Shown: piece after piece, positions 16,872-25,844 of the stretch | Layout of the letters: every line of letters begins with the position of its first letter | Numbering within the stretch: the stretch's first letter is position 1 | Assembly (NCBI GenBank): GCA_946412245.1 | Contig: CAMKGM010000002.1 | Location: forward strand, 22,717 to 86,716 | Length of the DNA stretch: 64,000 nt | Source of the DNA: an uncultured Bacteroidales bacterium | GTDB taxonomy: Bacteria; Bacteroidota; Bacteroidia; Bacteroidales; Muribaculaceae | Direction: 5' to 3' | Made by a program: the position numbers and the translations under genes | Notes under the pieces: model-generated | What the model saw: only the letters and a program-made list of their open reading frames with translations | What the model was told of the DNA's origin: nothing | The model's database searches: none

Positions 16872-16972
16872 TACTTTTGTCATGTAAAATCATTTAAGAA
16901 ACACTATGGGGAATCTCACGTCAACTGAGATTCTTCAAATTTTTTGCTAACGAAAAAAAACAAGTATTTATC
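16872..16972 (+). promoter_or_regulatory. greA leader with terminator-like hairpin and upstream reading frame
   Basis: A -7 element TACTTTTG lies at 16872-16879. In the leader, GAATCTCA (16911-16918) and TGAGATTC (16926-16933) form a perfect 8 bp stem with a 7-nt loop, followed by a run of six T, so it resembles an intrinsic terminator before the gene. A 14-codon reading frame (16906-16950) overlaps the hairpin completely. This looks like an attenuator, but only the sequence pattern supports that. Confidence 0.45.
16906..16950 (+). CDS. Possible 14-residue leader peptide of greA
   Basis: ATG at 16906, TAA at 16948-16950, encoding MGNLTSTEILQIFC. It spans the whole leader hairpin, so ribosome position would decide whether the stem can form. 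There is no run of one amino acid as in classical biosynthetic attenuators, and no independent evidence of translation. It could be chance. Confidence 0.25.
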   Translation: MGNLTSTEILQIFC

Positions 16973-17443
16973 ATGGCTATAACTTACATGACCAAAGAGG
17001 GCTATGACAAGAAGATGAAAGAACTGGCGCGCTTGGAGAATGAAGAGCGCCCCGAAGTGGTGCGTGCCATTGTCGAAGCCCGCGAGAAAGGTGACTTGTC
17101 GGAGAACGCCGAGTATGATGCCGCTAAGGAGCGACAGGGTATGCTTGAGGCCAAGATTGCCGAACTCAAGAATCTGGTGGCAAATGCCCGCATCATTGAC
17201 GAGAGCAATCTCCAGACCGACGAAGTGCAACTGCTTAACCGCGTCACCATTAAGAACCTGAAGAACAAGGCAACGATGACTTATACCATCGTTACCGAGA
17301 CCGAGGCCAATCTGCGCGAGAACAAAATCTCAGTCGCTACCCCCATTGCCAAGGGGCTGATGGGACACAAGGTGGGCGATGTGGTGGAGGTTACCGCTCC
17401 GGCCGGTGTGATGAAATTTGAGATTATGAAAATCGAAATTTAA
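16973..17443 (+). CDS. greA: Transcription elongation factor GreA
   Basis: 156 residues, the usual length. The N-terminal coiled coil begins MTKEGYDKKMKELARLENEE and contains the conserved VVRAIVEAREKGDLSENAEY, where the acidic tip inserts into RNA polymerase and activates cleavage of backtracked RNA. The C-terminal FKBP-like part has the ISVATPIAKGLMGHKVGD segment. A HIT protein gene follows at 21 bp, an arrangement common in Bacteroidetes. Confidence 0.97.
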   Translation: MAITYMTKEGYDKKMKELARLENEERPEVVRAIVEAREKGDLSENAEYDAAKERQGMLEAKIAELKNLVANARIIDESNLQTDEVQLLNRVTIKNLKNKATMTYTIVTETEANLRENKISVATPIAKGLMGHKVGDVVEVTAPAGVMKFEIMKIEI

Positions 17444-17464
17444 TTCACTATATATCACACGATC

Positions 17465-17863
17465 ATGGCAACCATCTTTTCAAAAATCGCCGCCGGCGAG
17501 ATTCCCAGCTACAAGTGTGCCGAGAGTGAGCACTACTATGCCTTCCTCGACATCAATCCCCTTGCCTTCGGGCACACCCTGGTTATTCCCAAGCAGGAAG
17601 TGAACTACATCTTCGACATCAACGATGAGCAGTACGCGGGACTGTGGGCGTTTGCCAAGAAGGTGGCGACCGCGCTCAAAGCAGCCGTGCCGTGCCGGCG
17701 CATCGGCGTGGCGGTCATCGGCCTTGAAGTGCCTCATGCCCACATCCATCTGGTGCCCATCAACAAGGAGCGCGACATGGACTTCAGCAACAAGAAGGAG
17801 TTTCCCGCCGAGGAGATGCAGGCCGTGGCAACTCGCATTCTTGAGGAGTTTGAGAAACTTTAA
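17465..17863 (+). CDS. HIT family nucleotide-binding protein
   Basis: 132 residues. The histidine triad VPHAHIHLVPI near residues 94-104 gives the catalytic His, and IFSKIAAGEIPSYKCAES at the start is typical of the Hint branch. These cytoplasmic proteins hydrolyse nucleoside phosphoramidates or related nucleotide conjugates; the exact substrate is unknown. Likely co-transcribed with greA. A strong terminator follows at 17957. Confidence 0.93.
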   Translation: MATIFSKIAAGEIPSYKCAESEHYYAFLDINPLAFGHTLVIPKQEVNYIFDINDEQYAGLWAFAKKVATALKAAVPCRRIGVAVIGLEVPHAHIHLVPINKERDMDFSNKKEFPAEEMQAVATRILEEFEKL

Positions 17864-17956
17864 CCCAATTAGGGGCTAATAATCAGTCCGAAAGGTCAAC
17901 CTTTTCGGTCTATTGACAGAATTGAGTAATAATCGGTGATAGCACCGATGTTGAAT

Positions 17957-17994
17957 AAAGACCCTGCGTCCAAGTGGCGCAGGGTCTTTTTTTG
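17957..17994 (+). terminator. Intrinsic terminator after the HIT gene
   Basis: A perfect 12 bp stem, AAAGACCCTGCG (17957-17968) and CGCAGGGTCTTT (17978-17989), with a 9-nt loop and a T run to 17993. It lies 93 bp after the HIT gene stop. Two smaller hairpins occur between (CCGAAAGG with CCTTTTCGG near 17888-17908; CGGTG/CACCG near 17933-17946). Confidence 0.85.
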
Positions 17995-18008
17995 TTTATG
18001 CGGCAAGC

Positions 18009-18088
18009 CGCTCGTGCTGAGTGTAAATCGCTTGCGTTGAGTGTAAATCACTCATTTCGAGCGAAATCCGCTCATCCTTTTGAGCATC
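18009..18088. repeat. Four degenerate 20 bp tandem units
   Basis: Units start at 18009, 18029, 18049 and 18069. The first two share GAGTGTAAAT exactly at the same offset, and most units contain a CTC...GAG arm pair able to form a small hairpin. The last unit runs into the stop codon of the minus-strand LRR gene. Confidence 0.5.
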
Positions 18089-21000
18089 AGTTGTTCAAGA
18101 TGATGTTGATGATTGCAGTGACATCGAGCACGGTCACATTGCCGTCGCCGTTCACGTCGGCGTTATCGAACACAAACGGAGTGGGGTTCTTGCCCAGGAC
18201 GTAGTTGATAACAGCGGTCACGTCGAGCACGGTCACATTGCCATCGCCATTGGCATCGCCGGGAACGATGGTAGTCTCAGGAATGAAGGTGGCACCGGTA
18301 ATACCGAAAGCCTCAACGTCGGGAACTGCAAAGGTTACTGTAGGATTAGCGTCAGCGGCCTTGCAGGTCTTGATGCCCGAGTGGTGCAGCGGGTTGCTGA
18401 TGTCAAGCGGAGTGCTGCCCGCAATGGCGTGGTCATCGTCAACGGGTGCAATGTAGCCCCAATAGATGTTCTCGCCGTCACCATAGATTTGTGCGATGCA
18501 GTCGATTTCACCGCTGGCTTCGTTTGAGGAGTTGCTGGAGCGTATAGGACTGTCGTCGATGAGTTGGCAGTCGGCAATCTTGATGTTGCTGGTCCAGCCA
18601 GATTGCAGGTTGGCAGCGTTAGCGGCGTCTTCGGCAGCGATAGTGCTGAGAGCGATGCGGTAGATACCGGGCACGCATCCGTTGTGGTCCTTCATGACGT
18701 GCATCCAGAGGTAGCCGTTCTTCTCGTCGAGGTAGAAGGTTTTGATGATGTCGTCGGCAAAGAGTTTGCCAAAGTTATAGGGCTTTCCGGTTATATTGCC
18801 GTCGCTATAGATGTCAGTTTTCCTGAATCGGATAATGCCAAGGCCATTGAATTTCTTCGACATCCAGTAAACACCCTGGCTGTCGCGAGTGAAACCACCG
18901 GTGATTGAGCCCCAAGAGATATAATCATTGTAGAATGGGAGCCACTGGTTCTGCATGAAGAAGGGCTGAGAGCCATACAGACCCACAGCATCGGCGCTCA
19001 TTTCGTGGATACCCACGTTGCGGTCGCTGATGTAAATCATATTCTCAGTGGGGTCAATGTACATGGTGAAGGGGTCTTCACTGGGTGCATAGCCCACATT
19101 GTTGAGCACGGTTACACGATAGAATATGTCGTTGGTCTTGTTTACATAGAAGAGCTGGCCGTCGCCCAGCGGTTGGTTGGGATCCTGATAGTTGAAACGT
19201 TCTCCCGCATCGGCCACGTAGATACGGTTCTTGTAGTTCGACAGCGTGAAGGCATGTGCGCCTGCGTTGAATTCGGTGTCGATGATATTGCCGTCCTCGT
19301 CACGATACATGAGTTTGCCGTCGGTGGTGGCGAAGTAGAGACCTGTGGGGCATCCCAGTGACATACCGGCGGTGGGAATGGTGGCATCGCCCACAATGTC
19401 GAGGTAACTCCACTGGTTGGCGGCCTCATAGTCGCTCACTGAACTTGTAGCCACTTCGCAGGTAACGCCGCTCTGATCGGCAGTGAACACGCCGGGAGCC
19501 AAGACGGGCACTGCAGGATTGAGCACGCGCAGACTCTGGATGGTGGTAGGCACTGAACCGGGTTCCATGTAGTTTACATTGACGGGAATCTCCATTTCTT
19601 CGAGCTCGGTGCAGCCGGCGAAGCAGTTTCTCATCATGTTGGTGGCTGTGGTGGGCAGGGTCACCGAGATGAGGTTGATGCAGTCGGCGGCGAGACCTTG
19701 CGGAATCTCGTTGCGACCATTGGCAATGACCAGTGTCTCAAGGTCAGAACCGTTAAAGATGTTCAGGCCCACATTCACGTTACTGCCCAGGTTGAAGTCT
19801 CTGATGGCGCTGAAGGCAAAACCATAGTCGCCAATCTTGTTGAGCGCGGGCAGTGTGACAGTCTCGAACGGAGCGTAGGCCAAGCCGTAGTTGTCTATGG
19901 TCTCAACCGTTGCATCGCTGTAGGTGTTGCCTATGTTGCCACGGTGAGCAGTGACCAATAGGCGAGTTCCGGCCATGTTGGTCAGCACGCCGTTGGTGAG
20001 TTTGAAGGCAGTGTTGCCGCCGGCCAGCGTAATGCTTGCCAAATTCGGAATGGGAGCGAAAGCGGCTGTGCCAATCGAGGTCACTGTTGAGGGCAGCGAG
20101 ATACCTGACAGACGGGTGTTGGCAAAAGCTTGACTACCAATGCCGGTGAGACCCTCGGGGAAGGTGATCGTGCCGGTAAGATTGCTGTTGGTAAATGCTG
20201 TCGCGCCAATTGATGTGACGGTTGATGGCAGACTGATGCCGGTCAGGCCGGTGTTGTAGAATGAAGAAACACCGATGCTGGTGGTGGCAGGACTCAGCGT
20301 AACCGTAGCCAGACTTGAGCAACCCTGGAACACACTATTCTCCACGGTGGTTACACCGGCGGGGAAAGCGAAACTTGGCAGTGAAGTACAGTTCTGGAAG
20401 GCGTAAGCGTTGATGGCGTTAACCTGGTTGCCATTTTCAAACACCACTTGTGTCAAGGCGGTACAACCCTGGAACATGGTGTTGTTGATGGTCGTGGCAT
20501 TCTCGCCAAAGGTCACCTTCTTCAGTGCGGTGAAGTTGTGGAACGGTTGCTTGTTGTTTTCATAGTTGCTTGAATTGATGTTGCAACCAAAGTAGATTTC
20601 TTCCATACTTTTGGGCGCAAGTAACGCTTCAGCTGTCTTGCCGAACGCTTCAATGTTGATTTCAACCGGTTCGGTGCCAACGAAAAACATCTTCTTCAAG
20701 GGGCAACCTGAAAGTTGTTCAGAAATAATCTTTCCCCAGCCCGACGATACGGTAACCTCCTCAAGTCCCGAGCAACCATTAAGGGCACCATTGCCCACGC
20801 TGGTCACGGTTTCGGGAATGGGGCTCACCTTGAGCGACGTGCACCCCTTGAACGAGTTGCGCCCAATGGTCACACAGGTGTTGGGCAAGACGAGCGAGGT
20901 GAGGTTCTTGCAGTCAAGAAACGAGTTGGCTGCCGTTGCCACCACAGTGTAATCGACACCTTCGTAGGTGATGACTTCGGGAATAACGATGTCGCCCTCA

Positions 21001-21188
21001 TAGTAAAGCGTGTCGTAGGGTGTGACGGTCTTGTCGATGGTGTACTTGGCGACGGTAGCCTTCTGACCCGTTGCCGTAGTGTAGTTGATACCATTGACGG
21101 TGATGTTTGCGGCAAAAGCTAGCGGTACGGCCATGAGGCACACCGCGACAAGAATGCCGCGCATCCATGAATAGGTAAATTTCTTCAT
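18087..21188 (-). CDS. BspA-like leucine-rich repeat surface protein with C-terminal dockerin
   Basis: 1033 residues from the ATG at 21188; the frame is open upstream but only the downstream ATG gives a signal peptide (MKKFTYSWMRGILVAVCLMA). Residues ~60-600 are BspA-type (LRR_5) repeats such as ITYEGVDYTVVATAANSFLD, LTSLVLPNTCVTIGRNSFKG and LPSTVTSIGATAFTNSNLTG. A beta-propeller-like or unrelated region follows (about 630-960). The end is a dockerin dyad, GDANGDGNVTVLDVTAVINY and ADVNGDGNVTVLDVTAIINI. Likely exported and surface exposed; BspA relatives bind host or matrix proteins. A minus-strand TATATTTG lies at 21290-21297. Confidence 0.88.
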   Translation of the reverse strand: MKKFTYSWMRGILVAVCLMAVPLAFAANITVNGINYTTATGQKATVAKYTIDKTVTPYDTLYYEGDIVIPEVITYEGVDYTVVATAANSFLDCKNLTSLVLPNTCVTIGRNSFKGCTSLKVSPIPETVTSVGNGALNGCSGLEEVTVSSGWGKIISEQLSGCPLKKMFFVGTEPVEINIEAFGKTAEALLAPKSMEEIYFGCNINSSNYENNKQPFHNFTALKKVTFGENATTINNTMFQGCTALTQVVFENGNQVNAINAYAFQNCTSLPSFAFPAGVTTVENSVFQGCSSLATVTLSPATTSIGVSSFYNTGLTGISLPSTVTSIGATAFTNSNLTGTITFPEGLTGIGSQAFANTRLSGISLPSTVTSIGTAAFAPIPNLASITLAGGNTAFKLTNGVLTNMAGTRLLVTAHRGNIGNTYSDATVETIDNYGLAYAPFETVTLPALNKIGDYGFAFSAIRDFNLGSNVNVGLNIFNGSDLETLVIANGRNEIPQGLAADCINLISVTLPTTATNMMRNCFAGCTELEEMEIPVNVNYMEPGSVPTTIQSLRVLNPAVPVLAPGVFTADQSGVTCEVATSSVSDYEAANQWSYLDIVGDATIPTAGMSLGCPTGLYFATTDGKLMYRDEDGNIIDTEFNAGAHAFTLSNYKNRIYVADAGERFNYQDPNQPLGDGQLFYVNKTNDIFYRVTVLNNVGYAPSEDPFTMYIDPTENMIYISDRNVGIHEMSADAVGLYGSQPFFMQNQWLPFYNDYISWGSITGGFTRDSQGVYWMSKKFNGLGIIRFRKTDIYSDGNITGKPYNFGKLFADDIIKTFYLDEKNGYLWMHVMKDHNGCVPGIYRIALSTIAAEDAANAANLQSGWTSNIKIADCQLIDDSPIRSSNSSNEASGEIDCIAQIYGDGENIYWGYIAPVDDDHAIAGSTPLDISNPLHHSGIKTCKAADANPTVTFAVPDVEAFGITGATFIPETTIVPGDANGDGNVTVLDVTAVINYVLGKNPTPFVFDNADVNGDGNVTVLDVTAIINIILNN

Positions 21189-21399
21189 GCTCAATAAATT
21201 TTTAAAGTTAGTAATATGTTTGGTTTTAATTTCAGTCATGAGGTTGTAGTTATAAAGAGCGTTTTTACAGACGAGCATAATCGCACGCACAAATATAATA
21301 AATTTTTCTAAAAATATGACACCTTTTTATAAAAAACTACTGTAATTTTACTTTTTGTAGTAATATTCCTATCTTTGCACTACTAAATCTCAATGACTC

Positions 21400-22728
21400 A
21401 TGAGCATGAATTGGAACCAACTGATATGCGACAAGCGCTATGGACTCGAGGACCGTCACAACGAGCGAACCGGTGTGCGTAGCGACTTTGAGCGCGACTA
21501 TGACCGACTGGTGTTTTCGTCACCGTTCCGCCGCCTGCAAAATAAGACGCAGGTGTTTCCCTTGCCGGGTAGCATCTTTGTGCACAATCGACTCACGCAC
21601 AGCCTCGAAGTGAGTTGCGTGGGCAAGTCGCTGGCCAACGAGGTGCTGGAGCGGCTCTACCCAAAATATGCCGCTGAGCCCTGGCGCAAGAAACTGCGCG
21701 ACATGGGCGAGATTGTGGCAGCGGCCTGTTTGGCGCATGACCTGGGCAACCCGCCATTCGGCCACTCGGGCGAGAAAACCATCGGGGCCTACTTCAGCGA
21801 AGGGGCAGGGCAGGTGCTCAAAGACTCGCTCACGCCTGAGCAGTGGGCCGACTTGACGCACTTTGAGGGCAATGCCAATAGTCTGCGCACGCTGGTGCAT
21901 CCGTTCAACGGCCGCCGACCCGGTGGCTTCGCCATGACCTACAGCACCCTGGCTGCCATTGTCAAGTACCCTTATTCCTCAAGTTATGCCGGCGAGAAGG
22001 GCAAGTTCGGTTTCTTTACCACCGAGCGCGAAGCCTTTGAGCGCATCGCCGCTCAGTTGGGGCTCATCGCGCTGGGCGATGCCCGCTACTGCCGACATCC
22101 GCTGGTGTATCTGGTAGAAGCGGCCGACGACATTTGCTATCAGGTGATGGACATTGAAGACGGTCACAAACTCAAGATTATCAGTACTGAAGAGACTATC
22201 AATGTGCTCACCGCCTTCTTCAACGACGACCGCAAGCAACACATGCACCGCATGATGGATAGCGTGGCCGACCCGAACGAGAAAATCGTGTATCTGCGCT
22301 CGTGCGTGGTGGGCCAACTGGTGCAGGAGTGCGCCGCTACCTTTGTGGCGCATGAGCAAGAGATTCTTGACGGCACTTTCCACGGGTCGCTCATCGACCA
22401 TGTGTCACCGCTTGCCACCGAGGGATACCGCCGCTGCAGCGAACTGGCCTACGAGAAACTCTACCGCGCCGGTTATGTGGTGGATGTGGACCTGGCCGGC
22501 AGCCGCATCATCAATCTGCTGCTTGAGAAACTCATCGATGCCGTGCTACACCCCGAGCGCAACTATTCGCAACTGTTGCTCAACAAGTTCCCGCAGCAAT
22601 ATGACGTCCATGCCCCCACGCTCTTCGAGAAGATTCAAGCGGTGCTCGACCACATCAGCGCCATGACCGACATCTACGCCCTCAACCTCTACCGCCAACT
22701 CGACGGCATCGCCCTCCCCACCGTATAA
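21400..22728 (+). CDS. dgt: Deoxyguanosinetriphosphate triphosphohydrolase-like protein
   Basis: 442 residues. The HD-domain motifs are clear: DRLVFSSPFRRLQNKTQVFP, then NRLTHSLEVSCVG (first His), CLAHDLGNPPFGHSGE (HD pair) and later AADDICYQVMDIEDG. It hydrolyses dGTP, or other dNTPs, to the nucleoside and triphosphate. The ATG at 21400 is preceded by a -7 element TATCTTTG (21370-21377). The gene stands alone between divergent LRR and convergent pnp genes. Confidence 0.93.
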   Translation: MSMNWNQLICDKRYGLEDRHNERTGVRSDFERDYDRLVFSSPFRRLQNKTQVFPLPGSIFVHNRLTHSLEVSCVGKSLANEVLERLYPKYAAEPWRKKLRDMGEIVAAACLAHDLGNPPFGHSGEKTIGAYFSEGAGQVLKDSLTPEQWADLTHFEGNANSLRTLVHPFNGRRPGGFAMTYSTLAAIVKYPYSSSYAGEKGKFGFFTTEREAFERIAAQLGLIALGDARYCRHPLVYLVEAADDICYQVMDIEDGHKLKIISTEETINVLTAFFNDDRKQHMHRMMDSVADPNEKIVYLRSCVVGQLVQECAATFVAHEQEILDGTFHGSLIDHVSPLATEGYRRCSELAYEKLYRAGYVVDVDLAGSRIINLLLEKLIDAVLHPERNYSQLLLNKFPQQYDVHAPTLFEKIQAVLDHISAMTDIYALNLYRQLDGIALPTV

Positions 22729-22740
22729 TTTTTTAGGAAT

Positions 22741-22840
22741 TCTAGATTTTCTAAAATATATAGTAGTACTAGAGGAACTAGTAATACTAGAATGGTTAGA
22801 AATACTAGGGGGCTATAAAACCTGCCTTTGGTAAAAAGCA
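22741..22840. other. CTAG-rich intergenic stretch
   Basis: The tetranucleotide CTAG occurs five times within about 80 bp (22741-22821), four of them as ACTAG. No gene fits here. The terminator shared by dgt and pnp follows. Confidence 0.4.
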
Positions 22841-22843
22841 AAA

Positions 22844-22875
22844 AAACTCCCGGGCCGGGGGGCTTCGGGAGTTTT
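22844..22875. terminator. Bidirectional terminator between dgt and pnp
   Basis: AAAACTCCCG (22844-22853) and CGGGAGTTTT (22866-22875) form a perfect 10 bp stem with a 12-nt GC-rich loop. The A run before and the T run within the arms make it usable from both sides, serving convergent dgt and pnp. Confidence 0.85.
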
Positions 22876-22916
22876 ATGTTAGTGGGGATTACTCTAACTG
22901 AATTGGGATTATGAAG

Positions 22917-25202
22917 TTATCCTTCGTAGTCCTGGTCGTTGCGGTTGTCGCGACGGGGTCCGTTGTTGCGCGGTGGGCGACGGTCGCCGTTGTTGTTGCG
23001 ACGGGGTCCGCGGTTGTTACCGCCACTGTTGCGATTGCCGCCACCATTGCCACGGTTACCACCGTTGCGGCGCTCCTGATAGCCCTCGGGCTTTTCTTGC
23101 AGGGCGCGCATTGACAGGCGGAACTTGCCGGTCTTCTTGTCGATCTCGATGAGCTTCACGGTCACTTCGTCGCCCTCTTTCAGGCCGCTGGCTTCCATGT
23201 TCTCGAGTCGGTCCCAACTAATCTCGCTGATGTGCAGCAGACCGTCGCGGCCGGGCATAAACTCAACGAATGCACCGAACTCCAGGATGGAGCGCACGGT
23301 ACCGGTGTAGATTTGTCCCTCTTCGGGCACTGCGATGATGGCCTTGATGCGGTCAACGGCAGCCTGAATAGAGTCAACGTTGGCAGCGCTAATCTGGATT
23401 TCGCCCTTGCCGTCAATCTCGTCAATCGAGACGCTGGCACCGGTCTCTTCCTGAATGCCTTGAATCACCTCGCCACCCTTGCCAATGATGGCACCGATGA
23501 ACTCTTTGTCGACGGTCATGCTCACGATGCGAGGCACATGAGGCTTGTAGTCGGCACGAGGTTCGGGAATGGCCTCGTTGATGAGGTTGAGGATGTGGAG
23601 GCGGCCTTCTTTAGCCTGGTTCAGAGCCTGCTCGAGTACCTCGTAGGGCAGACCGTCGCACTTGATATCCATTTGAGTGGCGGTGATACCGTCTTTAGTA
23701 CCTGTCACCTTGAAGTCCATGTCGCCCAGGTGGTCTTCGTCGCCCAGGATGTCGCTCAGCACAGCGTGCTTCACATTACCCTCGTCGGTGATGAGACCCA
23801 TAGCGATACCGGCCACGGGTTTCTTGAGCTTCACGCCGGCGTCGAGCAGTGCCATGCAGCCGGCGCACACAGTAGCCATTGACGATGAGCCGTTAGACTC
23901 AAGGATGTCGCTCACGATGCGCACGGTGTAGGGGAAGTCCTCGGTGGGAAGCATGCGCTTCAGGGCGCGCCATGCCAGGTGGCCGTGACCAATCTCGCGA
24001 CGGCTCACGCCACGGGGAGCCTTGGCCTCGCCGGTTGAGAAGGGCGGGAAGTTATAGTGGAGCAGGAAGCGCTCATCGTAGCGCTCCAGCACGTTGTCAA
24101 CGAGTTTCTCGTCGTCCTTGGTGCCCAGTGTGCAGGTTGCCAGCGCCTGTGTCTCGCCACGGGTGAACACAGCCGAACCGTGGGGGTAGGGCAAGTAGTC
24201 GGGCCAGCAGGTGATGGGACGGATGTCGGTGGTCTTGCGACCGTCCAGGCGCACGTGCTCATCGAGGATGCAACGACGCACGGCATCGCGCTGCACATCG
24301 TGGAAGTAGCGAGCGGCCATCAAGGTCTTCTCCTCGCGCTCCTCTTCGGGAATGGTCTCAAGGAAGTCGTTATAAATTTGGTCAAACGAGTCGTTGCGCC
24401 AGTGCTTGTCGGCATTGCCGGCCTTGGCAATCTCGTAGCACTTGGGATAGCACTCCTCGCGCAGACGTGCCTTGAGTTCCTCGTCGTCCATCTCGTGGCA
24501 ATATTCGCGCTTGACGATGCCCAGTTCTTGTGCCATCTCTTTCTGGATGAGGCACATGGGTTTGATAGCGTCGTGAGCGGCCTTGAGGGCGGCAATCAGG
24601 TCTTCTTCCTGAACTTCGTCCATTTCGCCCTCGACCATCATGATGTTATCGTAAGTTGCACCTACCATTAAGTCCATGTCAGCTTCCTTCATTTGCTCGA
24701 AGGTGGGGTTGATGACGAATTCGCCATTGATGCGTGCTACACGCACCTCGGAAATATAGTCCTCGATGGGCACATCGCTCACGGCGATGGCGGCCGAGGC
24801 AGCGAGGCCTGCCAGCGCATCGGGCTGGTCAACGCCGTCGCTCGAGAACATCAGTATGTTCACAAAGGTGTTGGCGTGATAGTTAGAGGGGAACAGCGGG
24901 CGGAGTACGCGGTCAACGAGGCGCGCGGTCAAAATCTCGTAGTCGTTAGCGCGGCCTTCGCGTTTGGTGAAACCGCCGGGATAGCGGCCATAGGCAGAGT
25001 ATTTCTCCTTGTATTCAACTTGAAGGGGCATGAAGTCGGTCCCTTCCTCGGCTTCTTTAGCCGAAACAACGGTGGCGAGCAACATCGTGTTGCCCATTCT
25101 CAATTCAACAGCTCCATCGGCTTGCTTGGCAAGCTTTCCAGTTTCGAGGGTGATTTCGCGTCCGTCACCCAGGACGATGGTTTTTTTAGTAGGTGTAAAC
25201 AT
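22917..25202 (-). CDS. pnp: Polyribonucleotide nucleotidyltransferase (PNPase)
   Basis: 761 residues from the ATG at 25202; upstream codons lie inside the promoter. Two RNase PH-like domains ([20 protein letters not shown] early; [20 protein letters not shown] later, with the AIAMGLI and [17 protein letters not shown] phosphate/Mg region), then a KH domain with [20 protein letters not shown] and an S1 domain with [20 protein letters not shown]. It degrades RNA phosphorolytically 3' to 5'. The last ~50 residues are Arg/Gly/Asn-rich ([18 protein letters not shown]), an RGG-like tail likely to bind RNA or partners. Monocistronic by its promoter and terminator. Confidence 0.97.
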   Translation of the reverse strand: MFTPTKKTIVLGDGREITLETGKLAKQADGAVELRMGNTMLLATVVSAKEAEEGTDFMPLQVEYKEKYSAYGRYPGGFTKREGRANDYEILTARLVDRVLRPLFPSNYHANTFVNILMFSSDGVDQPDALAGLAASAAIAVSDVPIEDYISEVRVARINGEFVINPTFEQMKEADMDLMVGATYDNIMMVEGEMDEVQEEDLIAALKAAHDAIKPMCLIQKEMAQELGIVKREYCHEMDDEELKARLREECYPKCYEIAKAGNADKHWRNDSFDQIYNDFLETIPEEEREEKTLMAARYFHDVQRDAVRRCILDEHVRLDGRKTTDIRPITCWPDYLPYPHGSAVFTRGETQALATCTLGTKDDEKLVDNVLERYDERFLLHYNFPPFSTGEAKAPRGVSRREIGHGHLAWRALKRMLPTEDFPYTVRIVSDILESNGSSSMATVCAGCMALLDAGVKLKKPVAGIAMGLITDEGNVKHAVLSDILGDEDHLGDMDFKVTGTKDGITATQMDIKCDGLPYEVLEQALNQAKEGRLHILNLINEAIPEPRADYKPHVPRIVSMTVDKEFIGAIIGKGGEVIQGIQEETGASVSIDEIDGKGEIQISAANVDSIQAAVDRIKAIIAVPEEGQIYTGTVRSILEFGAFVEFMPGRDGLLHISEISWDRLENMEASGLKEGDEVTVKLIEIDKKTGKFRLSMRALQEKPEGYQERRNGGNRGNGGGNRNSGGNNRGPRRNNNGDRRPPRNNGPRRDNRNDQDYEG

Positions 25203-25243
25203 AAAATGAGTTATATAGATAATATCTTCTTGTAAAAATCGTG

Positions 25244-25274
25244 CAAAGTTACGCATTATTTTTCACATTCACAA
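25244..25274 (-). promoter_or_regulatory. pnp promoter
   Basis: On the minus strand: TTG (25272-25274), a 20 bp spacer, and TAACTTTG (25244-25251). The predicted start of transcription leaves a leader of about 35 nt before the ATG at 25202. Confidence 0.65.
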
Positions 25275-25294
25275 TTCTTTATTTAGTATCTACT

Positions 25295-25334
25295 AAAAAA
25301 CAAACCCAAACCGGTCGACAGACCGATTTGGGTT
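25295..25334 (-). terminator. Terminator of the HU gene
   Basis: Arms 25303-25316 and 25321-25334 pair over 14 positions with one mismatch around a GACA loop. On the minus strand the stem is followed by GTTTTTTAG. It lies 30 bp after the HU stop codon and also insulates pnp. Confidence 0.8.
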
Positions 25335-25363
25335 AAGCTTTTGCACTAAAAAATACTGCGTGA

Positions 25364-25636
25364 TTATTTCACGGCTTTAGCAAGAGCGGCACCGGCTTTG
25401 AATTTCACCACCTTCTTGGCAGCGATTTTGATCTTAGCCTTAGTAGCGGGGTTAGTACCCATGCGAGCGGGTTTCTTCTTAACATCGAAAGTACCGAAGC
25501 CGATGAGCGCTACTTTGTCGCCTTTCTTCAGAGTTTTGGTTACTGCGTCAAGTGTTGCTTCGAGAGCAGCCTTAGCTTGAACTTTTGTTAATTTAGCGTC
25601 GTTAGCGATAGCATTAACTAATTCTGTCTTGTTCAT
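25364..25636 (-). CDS. HU family DNA-binding protein
   Basis: 90 residues, standard length. It begins MNKTELVNAIANDAKLTK and has the beta-arm region GFGTFDVKKKPARMGTNPAT with the proline-containing tip that bends DNA. It compacts the nucleoid and assists recombination, repair and transcription as a dimer. Its own promoter (25690-25719) and terminator flank it, so it is monocistronic. Confidence 0.96.
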   Translation of the reverse strand: MNKTELVNAIANDAKLTKVQAKAALEATLDAVTKTLKKGDKVALIGFGTFDVKKKPARMGTNPATKAKIKIAAKKVVKFKAGAALAKAVK

Positions 25637-25689
25637 AACAATTGAAATTTTAGAATATTACAAATATAGGTTATAGGTGTTTAGTACCG

Positions 25690-25719
25690 CAAATATAGTC
25701 AATCAGCCGTTGAAAACAA
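25690..25719 (-). promoter_or_regulatory. HU gene promoter
   Basis: On the minus strand: TTG (25717-25719), a 19 bp spacer, TATATTTG (25690-25697). For the divergent rhomboid gene, a plus-strand -7 element TACTTTTG is seen at 25802-25809. Confidence 0.55.
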
Positions 25720-25844
25720 AAAAAATCGCAAAAAAAAATCAAATTTTACTGAAAAATCCCCGAAAAAGTAGTAAAAGGTAGCATAATATGTAGTTTTTCA
25801 TTACTTTTGTTCCGTGTTTCACATGCTTAACGAGAAATATATTT

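Noticed and set aside
17888..17946. Two small hairpins before the strong terminator at 17957
   Set aside because: Too short and without T runs; likely part of the 3' end or chance.
22911..23114. Hydrophobic plus-strand reading frame opposite the end of pnp
   Set aside because: It is the antisense of the Arg/Gly-rich tail of PNPase; the Val/Ala richness is a by-product of that codon bias.
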